This document shows positions 10,518 to 22,466 of a DNA stretch of 64,000 nt, piece after piece. The notes beneath the pieces were generated by a model. That model had not been told where the DNA came from. It made no database searches and saw nothing but the letters and a program-made list of their open reading frames with translations. Origin of the DNA: Adiantum capillus-veneris (lineage: Eukaryota; Streptophyta; Polypodiopsida; Polypodiales; Pteridaceae); assembly GCA_014529385.2 (NCBI GenBank), contig CM043969.1, forward strand, positions 31,598,446 to 31,662,445, in the 5' to 3' direction. The position numbers and the translations under genes were made by a program. Numbering within the stretch: position 1 is the first letter of the stretch; each line of letters begins with the position of its first letter.

Positions 10518-10818
10518 TGTCACAAGACGGGCACCACGTGCCAATAGAAAAGAACAGACTGAAATAGACTTTTAGCACTTCAAATAACAACTGAACTGAA
10601 AGAGAGAGAGACAACACGCAGCACGGAGTGGCGGAATTCCACCCTAGAGAGTATTGGCCCCAAACCTTGGCGCCCCTTTCCGTATTTCTTTATATTACAT
10701 CAACACAGTACAAGCCGGTACTCCAGACTCTGCACCTTCTCCAGGAAGCATGCCAGAGAATGAGCCCAAACCTCATATTTAAAGGCCCTTGGCCTAAAAA
10801 GCAATTACAGTGAATAGC
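10518..10818 (-). repeat. 5' LTR of element L, outer part missing
   Basis: It is collinear with 8375-8670 (TGTCACAAGACGGGC through the GTGAATAGCC segment) and then changes abruptly into beta LINE RT sequence at about 10819. Confidence 0.75.
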
Positions 10819-12365
10819 CTTGGATCCGGGGGTGTCAGTTCTTTACAAGCGGGCTCACAATCAGGTGCTTTTGGCAAGGGGAAGAAGGGATCATTTTTGC
10901 TCACATGATCGGTTAGACAGGGATGCCCTCTTGCCCCCTTCCTGTTTCTCTTCTACGCTGAGGCGATGAGCAGATTTTTGACTTCCTAGGAGCTGGGACT
11001 GCGAGGCTTACAGTTGTCCATCATGGGAGAGGAGCTTCTGGACGTAGAGTTTGCAGACGATTCAGGCTTTTACTTGGAGGGCTGAGAGGCCAACCTACAG
11101 AGGTGTGAGCAGGCTCTTGAGGTGTTTTGCTGTGCATTGGAAGCATTGATCAACTGGAGGAAGATAGTGGCTTTCTGGGTTGGAAGCTCTCTCACCCCAG
11201 AGTGGTCACCAAGTGAGGGTTTCAGGTGGATTTCCCCTGGGAGTCTGGGACACCTGTACGTTATCTGGGTTGTCAAGTTGGCTTGGACTTGACACCAGAG
11301 CAGCAAAACGCTCCTCTCCTCCTGTCTATTTGGAGAAAGCTACTGCATTGGAGCTCAGTGCGGCTCTCTTTGGCTGGCAAGGTAGTAGTAGCCAACCAGG
11401 TGCTCTTACCTACTATGTGGTACATTACCTCTTGCTGGATTTTATCTAGCTCTTGCATCAGCCAGCTGGAGAGGTTGACCAAGAACTTTTTGTGGTCAGG
11501 GCGTGATACACAATCGGCTCGGGGCCAAGGTTTCCTGGCAGGCCATCACACTACCTCGTTCCCACGGAGGGTTGGGGATCATGGACCTAACACGGCACAG
11601 TAGAGCCCTCCTTGGGAAGTTGGTGATCAGAGGTCTTCTTCTAGGTGGGGAGCCCTGGAAGGAGTTGTTGTTGCAGTTGATTGAAGCTAGAGTCCCTTAG
11701 ACACGAAGGGTTGGGGATCATAGACCTAACACGGCAGAGTAGAGCCCTCCTTGGGAAGTTGGTGATCAGAGGTCTTCTTCTAGGTGAGGACCCCTGGAAG
11801 GAGCTGTTGTTGCAGCAGATTAGCGCTAGAGTCCCTTAGACAGGGGGCCCTTGGAGTCCTTCCACACAATGGATTTTCACAGAGATGCACAGAGTTGGCT
11901 TGAGTAGGAGGTGGGAGGATCGGTTTGCAGTGAGCCTACTACAAGCTTGAGAGCAGTTGAGGGGTGGCCTGGAGCACTACCAACCCTCTTGCATTGAGGA
12001 GCGCCTGAGAAAGCCACAGTTGCTGAACCATTTAGTTCGTGCCCAGCGTGGTCATGTGGTTGGGAGCCGTCCACATGTCTCCTGGGGTCCCATGGCAAAG
12101 GGGCCAGTCCGCTCTCTTGGGGACTTGCTGTACTTTAGACGTCTTCTAGAGGAGCTTCAAAGCATACACTTGCAGGGCAGGAGAGGAGCATAGAGCATGT
12201 GTCACGACATTGCAAAGGCTCTACCACCAGATTGGCTCATCCCTTTAGAGCAGTCAGCTCCCCTCGCTGGATGGGGGCGTTCACGTGACTAGAGGTTCTC
12301 ATAGCCATGAGGGCCAGCTCAGACTTAGGCTCTTGCTTGTTCTTTGAGGTACAGAGAGAGGGGCA
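10819..12365 (+). mobile_element. beta LINE RT C-terminal half, degenerate
   Basis: It is collinear with 61047-62460 of the near-complete beta copy. It carries a recognisable RQGCPLAPFLFLFYAEAMS block and FADDSGFYLEG, the catalytic FADD equivalent, then the thumb region (LLLSIWRKLLHWSS..RLSLAGKV). Many stops and frameshifts are present, and a roughly 139-bp tandem duplication lies at 11571-11848. Homology ends near 12365 without the element's 3' end. It is the continuation of the 7862-8374 fragment across element L. Confidence 0.75.
11571..11848 (+). repeat. 139-bp tandem duplication inside a beta LINE
   Basis: GTTGGGGATCAT.GACCTAAC starts at 11571 and again at 11710, and both copies run through the GGAGCC/GGACCC ... 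GTCCCTTAGAC segment. The period of 139 is not a multiple of three. The copies differ at only a few positions, so the duplication is younger than most of the decay. Confidence 0.8.
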
Positions 12366-12636
12366 TCTCCTTAGCGTCTTCGGCCTTACCGCCTCCACAA
12401 CCTCCTCACCCCCAAAGTCCCCTCTAGAACTTAGATATAACGTGCTTCGACTTCGGCAACGCCTTCCTTTGTGGGATAAGGGAAAAGGGAAATAGGTATT
12501 GATGTCTACCGCACCTAATTCCATAAGTCTCAAAAGAAAAATAGAGAGATAGAAAAGAGAAAACACAAGGACACACGAAAGGATGCTTTGGATGGTTCCC
12601 AAAAAGACGCTTAAGGTTTAAACTCCAGCCTCTTCC
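12366..12636. other. unresolved spacer
   Basis: About 270 bases between two beta LINE fragments on opposite strands. I see no gene and no match elsewhere in the window. Confidence 0.4.
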
Positions 12637-14680
12637 GGTATTTTTTTCTTTTCCGAGAAGAAGATTCTTCCATGAGTTAATAAAATTGTCCATAGGGCTA
12701 CAACCACCTCTACTAGAGAGGGCTACATCAACAAGGGGAGACTCACAATTAAAAAACAGAATATGTACAATGGGGCTAAATCACGAGATGGAAGGAGGAG
12801 GAGAGAGCCACACAGGTGGACGGTAGTGCCATCTGGGTGCACCTTGGACCATGGTGAAGAAAGGCCCTGGGCGCCAAAGTCGCAAGAAAGCCTCTCCGCG
12901 CTTGTTGGAGTCTCTCGAACTGGCCCTTGAGAGTGTGAATCAGCTCCAACCAAAAATCACACACAGTCTCTACCAATAGAACAAGGTGAGCCTCGAAGAT
13001 GAGGAAGCAGCAGGCTCGCCAAATGAACCAAAGTGTCAGGCCACAAATGAGCTCCCAACACACCTCCCTCTCACTGCACCACTCCTGGCGGGTAAGCTCT
13101 ATGGCAAGCTTATGGTCCTCTTGGTGGAAGCCAACTCAATATGGAGCATAGGGCTCGTAAGAGTGGACCACGTTACAGCAGCCCAAGTGTACTGTCGAGC
13201 TGTGGAAAAAGCTGGCAACAGTCGAAGAACTCGAAGCCAAACCTGTTGTGCCATGGGGCAGTCCCACAGACAATGTCGCTGACTCTCCAAAGGATGACCA
13301 CAAGCTGCACAGGCTGCCAAAAAGCCACTGTGTTCTAGACATCTCCCAATTGCTGTAGCTCTATGGGCAGCAAGCCACTGGAACAAAGTGAGTCTCCTCG
13401 ACTGTCTGGAGTCCCACAACAGCTCCCAGACACCTGACAAGAACTGACCTGTGAGGCCCTCCTCCTGCCAACGAAGTGTTGCAACAGGACGAGCCTCTCT
13501 CCGAGCTGCCTGTATGGGGTGCCCCAATCAAACTGTGTGTTGAAAGAATGGGATTCCACGGTGATCAGCTAAAGAGAAAGGGTCTCTCCAGAACTACCTC
13601 CAAGCTCTCCCAAGCCTAAAGCCGCAAGTGGCTTGTCTCAAGATCTGTAGGGTAAGGATCTAAGACACAGGTTCTCCCTCTGATGCCCAAAACTCTTATC
13701 CTGTGAAAACAGCACTCTGCAACGTGAGAAGCCTCTAATGGGACTCTAGGAAGGCGACCCTCTCCCTGAAGCTCAAAGGTACAGACTTTGAGCAAGCCCG
13801 AACTGCGATGAGGACCTCCAATCACGTGAAGGCCCCCATCCATCTCGGAGATGTTGTCTCAAGAGGGGTGAGCCACTCCTCTGGTAAAGCCTCTATAATG
13901 TCCTGGCACATGCTCTGCACCCCTCTCATGCCTCGTAGAAGGATGCTCAGAGCATCCTTGGACAAGCCTGAAAACTGAAGTCAATCAACGAGAGTACGGG
14001 CTAGACCCTCTGCCATCGGACCCCAAGAACCATGATGCCTACTACAAACCAGTTGGCCTCTCTGCGTGCTGACCATGGGGTTCCCAAAAAGGAGCTGCCT
14101 CAAGCGCTCCTCCGTGCAAGTGGGCTGATGATGCTCTAGGCCTCTCCTCATCTGCTCCCAGGATCTAAGCAGGCTCGCAACAAAACTTTCCACTAACCTC
14201 CTGCTCAAACCAACTTTGTGCATCTCTGTGAAAATTCAGCTGATGGAAGAGCTCCAAAGGCCTCTTGCATGAGGGACCCGAGCTCGAAGTCGGTGAAGCA
14301 ACAACTGCTTCCAAGGCTCCTCCCCTAGAAGCAATCCTTTGACCACAAACTTCCCAAGAAGGGCTCTCCTGTGTTGTGCTGGGTCAATGATCCCCAGCCC
14401 CCCCCCCCCTGAGAACATGGTAAGGTGATGACCTACTAGGCTACTTTGGCCCGGGCGAGCTAGGTGTGGCGCCCTGACCAAAGAAAGTTCCTGATCAGCC
14501 TCTCCAGCTGGCTGATACAGGAGCTCGAGAAGATCCAGCCAGACGTGCTATACCACATAGTAGCCAACAACATCTGGTTGGCCACTACAACTCTCTCTGC
14601 CAAAGAGAGTCGTGCCGAACTCCAATGCAGTAGCTTCCTCCTAATAGATAGAAGGGGAGCAGCCTGCTGTTCAAGGTACG
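12637..14680 (-). mobile_element. beta LINE 3' half, minus strand
   Basis: Reading from right to left: the RT thumb region (14680-14240), the C-terminal domain with a zinc-binding motif at about 13340-13240 (CAACGHPLESQRHCLWDC, C-x2-C-x8-H-x4-C), then the 3' UTR at 12790-12660 and the T-rich (poly-A complement) end at about 12637-12650. It is homologous to 61540-63640. It has many stops and frameshifts. It is arranged head to head with the plus-strand beta fragment that begins at 14682. Confidence 0.75.
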
Positions 14681-14681
14681 C

Positions 14682-16015
14682 TTCACCTACGACTTCACAC
14701 GGTTTCTTGGCGATTCTTCACCAAACTTTAAGGTAGCTTGCTTCAGAGTTCATGTACTGTTCCTTGCAGGTAGAGGGGTAGAGGCCCTGGACACGACGGT
14801 TGGCTTTGCTTTTCCCTTATCTGGCAGGGACCAGTCTGAGTGAACTCTAGACCCAATGATGGATTGGCTGCAAGCACAGGCCCTCCAATTCTCTCATCAC
14901 ATCGGAGACCCGGGGGTTACAGATCTGGTACAGACTTTGTGGCTGTTGGTCAAGTTCTTAGTGACACCTCCAGACATGGCAAGATGCACACACATTGTGG
15001 CACACTTCTTTGCTGACACGTAGAGCCCACCATGATATGTATATATACATGAGGACTCCTGGACAGAAGAGGTAGCACTGCGGACGGCACGCTCTTTAAG
15101 GGCCGACACCTACCAATTTTGAGGCTGCAGCTCCTAGATGGATGGGGGCTTTCACGCGCTTGGAGGTCCTCATTACCGTTAGGGCTTTCTCGGAGACAGT
15201 GCCCCCCATGTTTTCCGAGATTCACGGGGAGGGTCAACTTCACATAGTCTCAGTAGAGGCACCACAGGTTGCAGAGTGCTGTTTTGAGAGGATTAGAGTT
15301 GTGGGCACTTGTGGGAGGACTTGTGTCGTCGATCCTGACCCAGTAGATCTTGAGTGAGGACACCCGCAGCTTTGGGCTTGGGAGAGCAACCCTCCAATAC
15401 GAGTGCAACAGTTCTGGCACGATCCTTTCTCATCACCCGATCACCAAGGGACTCCTTTTGTCCAATACACAGCTCGTTTCGGGCGACACATACTAACAAC
15501 ACAAAGAGACGCTCGCCCAGCCGCAACACTTCATTGGCAGGAAAAGGGACTTATAGCTGAGTTCTTGTCAGGTTTTTGGGAGCGGTTGTGGGAGAGCAGA
15601 CGGGCGAAGACGAGAAGACTTACTATGTTTCAATGGCTAGAAGCGCACAAGCCTACATCAATGGGAGTTGGTTGGTACACAACGGCTTCTCAGCAACATG
15701 TGTAGCCCGTGGCCATCCTGTGGAAAGTCAACGACATTGTTTGTGGGAGTGCCCCAGGGCACAGCTGGCTTGGCTTTGGGTTCTCAGACTGATGCCTGAC
15801 CTGTCTACAGCCAGAAAGTACACTTGGGGTGTTGCAGCTTGGTCCATTCTCACGGGCCCAGTACTCCACTCCGAGTTGGCTGAAACTGATACACACACTC
15901 AGGGTCAGTTTGAGAGACTTCAGGGAAGCTCCGAGCGCACGTGAGAGCACCGAGAGGCATTCTTGCGATAATGGCGCCTAGGGCCTTTCTTCACTATGGT
16001 TCAGTAAGCGCCTAG
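14682..16015 (+). mobile_element. beta LINE with a large internal deletion, plus strand
   Basis: 14682-15110 matches the ORF1 C-terminal part of the near-complete beta copy (58480-58900). At about 15110 it jumps to ORF2 C-terminal sequence matching 62330-63430, including CVARGHPVESQRHCLWEC. About 3.4 kb covering endonuclease and RT is missing. The end near 16015 lacks a poly(A) tail. Confidence 0.7.
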
Positions 16016-16027
16016 ATGGCACTACCG

Positions 16028-16190
16028 GCCACCAGAAACCGACAATGAAGCTGATTTTCCTGTAACTGCTTCTTTATACAAATGCACCACTTATCCCATG
16101 TCTCCGCCAGAGACTTATTATCATTAAAGGGGAGCTTCGTTTAGAATGCAACCTTCACCGGGGGCACATAATTACCAGAAGAGGCTGGAG
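16028..16190 (-). mobile_element. gamma LINE ORF1 fragment
   Basis: It is closely similar to 4125-4275. Both correspond on the minus strand to the end of gamma ORF1 (compare 6220-6300, around DKVVCSYKEVVT). It is a short relic between a beta LINE and the tandem repeat. Confidence 0.55.
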
Positions 16191-16255
16191 TTCAAACCTT
16201 AACCGTCGTTTTGGGAAGATCAAGGGAAGGCTCAGCCATAATGAAGCCCGTACGC

Positions 16256-17030
16256 ACCACAAAGATGGAAAGAATTAGCACAATATCAAATGGTTGTAAC
16301 TCGGACGAAAACTTCACAATGTGAAGTCTGCATGTATGCTATACGACTAAAAACCATTCCCAAATGCCACGAAAAGCCCAAATTACCCTTAAAAAGAAGT
16401 GCAAGGTATAGACACATGGTAGTCACCCACAATACAATATAACCCTCAACTCCATCATGCGTAGTGTCTACTAGATACCAGGACATCCCCACTAATGTCA
16501 TCTCTGCCCAATAACGGGTGTAGAACTAGGTACTAACATATGCTCCCAAAAACCACACACACCACTCGCGCACGCATAGGAGCATTATCAACACAGTTCA
16601 ACGTACTGAGTTTCTGTCATGACTCCAGCGATCAACGGCAGACTCAGCCATATGAAGCCTAGCAGCATTAAATCGGAAAAATTAGCACACAAATGAGGTA
16701 GTTGATAGGGCATATGCACCATAAAAGATAGAAAGCAGTGGCACAATATCAACTGGTCATAACTCGGATGAAAACTTCACAATGTGAAGTCGCTACATCC
16801 GCTATAGGACTAAAAAATATACCTAGATGAATCCAAGATAAGCCCAAACTCATCCGTACAAGAAAGTGCAAGGTATAGACCCATGGTAGTCACCCACAAG
16901 ACAATATAACCATCAGCCCTATCATTGATACGATTGACTAAATACCCCGACATCCCCATTAACGTTGTCAGTGCCCAATAGTGGGTGTAGAACTAGGTAC
17001 TAACATACGCTCCCAAACACCACACACACA
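16256..17030. repeat. tandem repeat R, about 460-bp unit (1.7 copies)
   Basis: A unit begins near GCACCACAAAGATGGAAAG (about 16256) and recurs at about 16716 (GCACCATAAAAGATAGAAAG). Shared landmarks are AACTCGGA.GAAAACTTCAC, GTGTAGAACTAGGTACTAAC, and a CA-rich CCACACACACC stretch. Further copies lie at 27245-27700. The second unit here is cut at 17030 by the 3' end of a gamma LINE. No coding potential was seen. Confidence 0.75.
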
Positions 17031-18700
17031 CACTTTTTTTTGTGTAAGTCATGATTTAGTTACAAGTGAGAAACCTCAAAACAAGGAAAACCCACAGTAA
17101 AAACGTACTACAGGCGAAGCGTTGCGATGCTTCAAAAGCTAGAAACAATCAAAGAAAATCTTGGAAGCTTTAAGAGAGATATTTCCCACATCATAAGTAT
17201 AATGTAGCGCTTGTCCAAGCGAAAACTTGAAGTAATGGAAAGGGTCAATTTGTAATGCATGAAACATCCAAGAGTTGCGCTGGTGCGATATGGTCCACAT
17301 AACCCAAAATTTGACCAAACTGAGGAAGATCTCACGGTTGAAGAACTTCAAAAATCCAAAACCGTCTATGAAAGATTCTAATTGGGAAACAAAGGCGCAG
17401 AGCAGAGGAAGCTGCCTGATGAAAGTCCGCAAGCAGCGGCAATCCCAAAGCAAATGCGTAACAAACTTGTCAGCCCCATGACAACGGAGACAACAACAGA
17501 AGCAATGCGTCGTGCATCCAACAAAGTACTAGCCGGTAGAGCACCCACCATGCATCTCCACAAGAAAATGTGTTCCTTGAGTGGTAAGTGATTCTTTCAA
17601 ATGGGAGAGAGTATTTTTTGCCACCACAATTGAGGTCTGGAGAGTGACCACAGTTGATTTCCATAAGCCACAATCCATACATCATACTGCAACAAGGCAT
17701 AAGCAGACCCACCAGATATGCAGTCTATCCTAATATGGCCAAGATGCTAGTCAAAAAGCCATGAGTCCCCAAAACAGTAAAGGCACTAGTGAAACATCTG
17801 CAAGTAGCTACTGAATTTGGTACCATAGGCATCGATAATGAGCTCTCAAGTCATAACAAATAGCAGCAACCGGAAAAGAAAGAACCTGTCCCGCACTATC
17901 CACCACTTGATCAACCTAGCAAATCCCTTTCTGCGAAAAAAAGTAAGCTTGTCGAGGAGAACGTTGAACCAAAGTAAGAGAGAATGCTTTGCTCTGATGG
18001 ATGCTCTCCAACCGAAGTGAGTTTTCTGAAGGAGATTGATGACCGTGCCAGGATAAGTGCAAGGTAACAGCCTTCCAATTTGCAACAAAAGACGAAGTGA
18101 AAGGACACGCGGAATATGGCCATCGAATTGCCCAAAAATGACATCCCAATACGAAGGACACCAATGACCAATAGATGCCGTGACAATGCCATCACATAAA
18201 TGTGAAACCATGAGCGTCCATGGTTGTCGTTCGTCCATCAGCGCAGGCAGAAGCATAGCTTTTCGAGCCAAAACGTGCCGACGTAAATCCATAATATTAA
18301 TTCCTCCAGTCGCTTAGGAGTGCATAACTTACCCATAGATAGAAACCACAATTCTTTCTTGCGGGAGAAAGTACGCCAGAGATGTTCCAACATACATGAC
18401 ATAAGAGACCCAAGGCACCGTTGAGCCAGCATAAAAGTGGCAAATAGAACTACACATAAGCCATCTTTATGCATTGGATAATTCCGAGTTGCACATGTAA
18501 TGGCCAGGTTGACAATTTTTAAAAGCTAAGCTTTAAGTGCATTCTCTAGAGCACCCATTCAAGCTTATGCATTGCGAACACATTCCAACCAACCAGATAT
18601 CCCAAATGGCGTATTGTGAGAGAGAGAGCTTTCATCTTATTGGCATAGGTCATGTGCACAATTTTCGCATGCAGTTCCAAAGTCAAGTCTTGCAATAAAA
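17031..18700 (-). mobile_element. gamma LINE 3' half (RT thumb, zinc domain, 3' end)
   Basis: From right to left: RT C-terminal region (18470-17850, MDLRRHVLARKAMLLPALMD matching LARKAMLLPTLAQ at 25900), then the C-terminal zf-RVT-like region with GDAWWVLYRLVLCWMHD and CGLSSGSFLCSAPLFPN, then the 3' UTR, with T8 at about 17036-17043 as the complement of the A tail. The boundary at 18700 is approximate. The copy is 5'-truncated and full of stops. Its tail lies against the CA-rich part of repeat R. Confidence 0.65.
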
Positions 18701-18751
18701 TAAGTTATGATGAGTAGATAGAGCTTTAAAATGCTTGAGAAGTACATTCAC

Positions 18752-19203
18752 TCATACAGATAGAGGTTTTCCCTCTAGTATAACAAGATTTAGCGCATAC
18801 TGGACAACAAGATCAATGAATTGCTGAACAGGAATGGCAACTTCTTTCTCGGGTTCTGAACCATCCCAAGGCTTGCATGGATCTTCAGAATCATCGTGCA
18901 GGCATTCCTTCATGAGGACCATTGGATCATCCAATGAAGAGTCCATCGCTTTGCATCTTTTGTAGATGTAGGAATATCTGTCATGAAGCTTGAACACGTG
19001 ATTTTTCCGAAGCGATCTTCATCCAATGAAGAGTCCATTGCTTTGCATCTTTTGTAGATGTAGGGATATCTGTCATGAAGCTTGAACACGTGATTTTTCT
19101 GAAGCGATCTTTCCCTATACCGAGTTTCCGTTCCTTTACTACTGTCTTTCAGAACACAAAGGCACTTGCTGTACAGTTTTAGGGAAAACTCAGCAGAGAG
19201 CAC
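18752..19203 (-). pseudogene. unidentified ORF with an internal 92-bp duplication
   Basis: On the minus strand MLSAEFSLKLYSKCLCVLKD begins near 19203 and runs into RYRERSLQKNHVFKLHDRY, IYKRCKAMDSSLDD, then ECLHDDSEDPCKPWDGSEPE. A 92-bp segment (18931 onward and 19023 onward) is tandemly duplicated with few differences, and this shifts the frame between the halves. Before the duplication it would have been a single frame of roughly 120 residues. I do not recognise the protein. It could be a retro-copied or captured host exon, or part of a transposon. It sits between two gamma LINE copies on the same strand. Confidence 0.35.
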
Positions 19204-19542
19204 TCACTTTTTTTTTACTTTTTTTGGTGGTAAAGCAGAGAACAATCGCACGTACACACTCGCAAGCAACTGGGCAAGCGAGGAGGAAACCCTAACCTGA
19301 CCAGGCTGTACACACAGACACCCACGCACACACACACCAACGCATGCAACAAGTAGAACCGCACAGAGCGCTGACTGCAACAACAGGTCCCGCAGGTCCT
19401 AGGGCTCGAGCAGGAGGGCAGAGGGCGTTACTGGTTGCAGCAGTAAGTCGTGCAACTCCTAGGGTTCACGCAGGCGGGCAGGGGGTGCTGCAAGGACATG
19501 TGCAGGGTGCAGAGAGCCCACCTCTCGAAGGCACACCACGTG
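19204..19542. other. spacer with T-rich and CA-rich stretches
   Basis: It starts with T9 and T7 runs (19208-19227) and includes CA-rich DNA (19315-19345). No gene is supported. The right end carries the left copy of a probable gamma LINE target duplication. Confidence 0.4.
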
Positions 19543-19559
19543 CTCACCACCAAACACAC
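19543..19559 (+). repeat. probable target-site duplication, left copy (gamma LINE)
   Basis: CTCACCACCAAACACAC immediately precedes the T9 (A-tail complement) of the gamma LINE. CTCACCACCACACACAC at 27245-27261 flanks its other end, 16 of 17 identical. Confidence 0.55.
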
Positions 19560-20225
19560 TTTTTTTTTGTAAATATGCTTTGATTAATTTACAAGAAACC
19601 TCAACGCGACGAAAACCCACGAAAAAGATCAAATATAAAGGGAGGAACACAGAAGTGTTCTGTGATATGAAAGTGCTAAACGCAAACATTGAAAAGTTGC
19701 AAGATTTCCAGAGATGTCCCCAATGTCAAAGGCAAAATGTAATGATTGCCTCAACGAAATCTTGAACGAGGGAAAAGGATCCGCCTCATGGTGATGAAAC
19801 ATGTGCAAATGGCGTTGGCGCCACAAAGACCATAGCGACCAGAATCTGGCCCATGTGCAGAAAATCGCAAATTGTTGAAGGGAAGGCGAAAGAATGCCAA
19901 AAACCTAGAGTTGCTTGTGGAAAATTTGCTGAGGGAAAACGAAGGTGCATACATGCAAAGAGGCGGTCCAGGAAAGCCCTGGTGAAGCGACAATCCTGGA
20001 GCTGATGCTTGACAATCTCATCACCAGCCGAGCAACTGATACAATGAGAGGAGCTGATGTGACACGCCGCAAGGAGGGTGTCAACCAGGAGAACCCCCAG
20101 CAAACAGCGCCAAAGAAAAAGACGCACGTTAAGAGGTAAGTGGGACTTCCAAGTTGCAGTAAGAGCCTTTCTCCACCACTGATCAGATTTGTGTGTAAAG
20201 ACCAAAGCGCATTACAGTGGTCAGC
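19560..20225 (-). mobile_element. gamma LINE C-terminus and 3' end (continues at 25332)
   Basis: The minus strand encodes the C-terminal zf-RVT domain: WWRKALTATWKSHLPLNVRLF, LWRCLLGVLLVDTLLAACHI, then C-x2-C and H residues in HCISCSAGDEIVKHQLQDC. It is followed by the tail ending in the complement of T9 at 19560. The LINE is interrupted by element N, which inserted with a TCAGC duplication. The remainder of the same LINE resumes at 25332. Confidence 0.75.
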
Positions 20226-20661
20226 TGTAGCGCGGATAATGTGTCGTGCTCTCTACAGTGTGTGGTCCTCAGTGCAATGTGCGTGATGATCTCACTCAAA
20301 CAGACTGAACAGAAAGGAAACCATAGACATCAACAGAGCTCACAAAGACACAACAGTAGACCAGAACATATGACTCGACTATCTCAAAGACTGATACAGA
20401 CTCTAGCGTGGCAGCACACTTAGCTCCAGCCCAGGACTCACAGGTACAATGGGGGTGTCGAAGCTTAGATGTGCCGGGAACGGCTCATAAATGTCAGCCA
20501 TGTGGTGACCTGGCCACGAGGTCCACTAGACCACCGTCGGTACCCTGCCACGTGTCACTCCCCAGCCCAGAGGGTCCGTCCAGTGTCCGTCCAGTGTGAA
20601 CCACCCTAGACCTGTCCTGTGAAAGACACTGTATCGTGAAGGACACTGTAGCCCTGCTACA
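20226..20661 (-). repeat. 3' LTR of element N (436 bp, internal deletion)
   Basis: It is collinear with 24785-25331 but lacks about 120 bp between TGTGCCGGGA and ACGGCTCATAAATG. It also has a short GTCCGTCCAGT duplication near 20575-20600. The remaining sequence is highly similar. Confidence 0.9.
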
Positions 20662-21170
20662 GGTTGCCCGCCACAAGACCGCTCACTGTCTCGGTGAGAG
20701 GAATACTGAAAAAACTGTGAAAGGAAACCACTAGGTACTGCATCCGTACATTTCTTGAAGCAGGTGCTAGGCCCAACCATGACCTTACATGCCTCAAAAG
20801 TGGAGTAAAACACTACCCTGCTTACAACGCCTTAAGCCTTTTAATAGGCAAGAACCCAATATGATTGCATAGTCCAAGAATCCCAATCGGAAAAACAGAC
20901 AGCGTGGCTCCTCAGCAAAGAGATATGCTCAGTTTGGACAAGCGCATCTTTATCCTCCATAACCATAGTGAGAAGAAAATGACATGGTCCTCACCTGCAA
21001 ATGAAATTGTTGAAAAGACTGATGATCAGAAGCTCGAGTAATAACGCCGGTGAGGTTAAGCTCTATCTTAATGGCAGAACAAAAAGCATTAACAACGGGA
21101 TGCTTGAAAGCCACAAGTGAATGCTTGAAAGCTGAGGGGTGGGTAGGTAGTACCCAGGTGAATGCTTGAA
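20662..21170 (-). other. element N 3' untranslated interior
   Basis: About 500 bases between the 3' LTR and the minisatellite. No coding motif was seen, and there is no clear polypurine tract against the LTR. Confidence 0.5.
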
Positions 21171-21545
21171 ATCCGAGGTAGGTAGGTAGGTAGAGGAGAG
21201 GGCGAGGGGTAGGTAGGGGGAGGGCGAGGGCGAGGGGTAGGTAGGTAGGGGGGCTAGGGCGAGGGGGTAGGTAGGTGGGAGGGGGAGGGTGAGGGAGTAG
21301 GTAGGTGGGTGGGAGGGCGGCGAGGGCGAGGGCGAGGAAGGTAAGGAGAGGGCTAGGGGTAGGTGAGGGCAAGGGCGAGGGGGTAGGTATGGGGAGGGCG
21401 AGGGCAAGGGAGGTAGGGAGAGGGCGAGACCTAGGGAGGGGGAGAGGGAAAAGGAGGTAGGGAGATGGCGAGGCCTAGGGAGGGGGCGAGGGCAAAGGAG
21501 GTAGGGAGAGGGCGAGTAGGGGGAGGGCAAGGGCGAGGAGGTGTG
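21170..21545 (+). repeat. G-rich minisatellite in element N
   Basis: Irregular repeats of GGTAGGTAGG, GAGGGCGAGG and GGGGGAGGG type cover about 375 bp on the plus strand. On the element's coding strand they would encode a Pro/Ser/Tyr/Leu-rich tail fused to the protease frame. The G strand could form quadruplexes. Confidence 0.85.
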
Positions 21546-22466
21546 AGGGGGACTAGGGCTGTAGATGGAGTCCATGTACCGCTGGTTGAGAGAGGAGATG
21601 CTACAGAGCGCAGCCACCATGAGCAAGACAACTATCATGAGAATGGAATTCATTAGGCAGGACAAGCTCTGTGAAGGGAGCTTTGTTCTCTGAGGAGATT
21701 TCTGCCCGCTTCTATGGTCCTCCATAGGCTCACCAAATTCAAAGACTTCCACCAAGGCCAAGGGCGCATCTGGGGTAACTTCTATGACAGTCAACCTTTG
21801 AGCTGGCTCAGGTGGCTCATTGGGTTTAGTTACTGTGGAAACATTGGAAGAAGGTGTACCTCTATGCAAAGAGTGAATAGAGACGCCATAACAAGGCATA
21901 GATTTGGTAGCCTCCAACCACTCCAGTAGATCTTCGTTAGACGCATCAGGTGTAGTAGGCTGTTCTTGTTCAGGGTTGGTTTCCATTGACAAAGAAACTT
22001 GCTGCACCACTCGATCCATACCTCCTTCTAAGAGGATGGGTTGCATCGGGGAGCCAGAAGTTTGTATCCACATTGCGTCGTTTCCCCAATCATGAAGTGC
22101 TTTAGTGTGTCGCAGCCATGGTCTTCCAATGAGCAAACGAAATCTGCCCTCAATCTGGGGAAGACGAACCACAACAAAATCCAAGTTAAAAGTAAAGTCT
22201 CGTACCTGCAGAGGCACATTGTCCACTATGCCCACTGGGTAGACCATTCGCTGGTCGGCCAATGTAGTTGTGAATGGAGTTGGGCGAGTAGGCTGTAGAC
22301 CTAGAGCTAACATAGCGAACTCGGGCATCAGGTTGATGCCAAATCCACCATCCACTATCACTCCTAAGAATTGCCGACCCCAAACGGACACTGTCAGGCG
22401 AGGGCTTCTATAATCAGTGAGTGGAGCAGCGAGATTGGATATCATATAGGACTCTGATGATCGCAC
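21546..22466 (-). CDS. element N aspartic protease-like domain
   Basis: This is the N-terminal 300 or so residues of a 467-codon open frame. About residues 20-60 read RLTVSVWGRQFLGVIVDGGF, then GINLMPEFAMLALGLQP. That is the retropepsin-like block of plant Ty3/gypsy elements, where VDGGS-x-x-NIM is usual; here the residue after DGG is Phe rather than Ser. LLIGRPWLRHTKALHDWGND further on matches the usual [IL]LGRPW.L.. motif. Cleavage of Gag would be its role. The C-terminal 150 residues are simple-sequence and probably non-functional. The frame is open, but activity is uncertain given the altered motif. Confidence 0.65.

Larger units (their letters stand above)
8375..10818 (-). mobile_element. 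gag-only LTR retrotransposon (element L), 5' LTR truncated
   Basis: In the minus reading the order is 5' LTR (10818-10518, truncated), a tRNA-Met-like primer site, a gag relic (about 10260-9890), non-coding sequence, a polypurine tract at 8980-8996, and 3' LTR (8979-8375). The internal region is only about 1.5 kb and has no protease, RT or integrase, so the element is non-autonomous. Its LTR is the same family as the solo LTR at 50217-50876. It shares LTR motifs and a subterminal segment (9235-9290 versus 52355-52415) with element H at 49936-54426. The outer part of the 5' LTR is missing together with part of the host beta LINE. Confidence 0.75.

Noticed and set aside
21465-21656. Plus-strand Arg/Gly-rich open frame
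   Set aside because: It arises from the G-rich minisatellite of element N.
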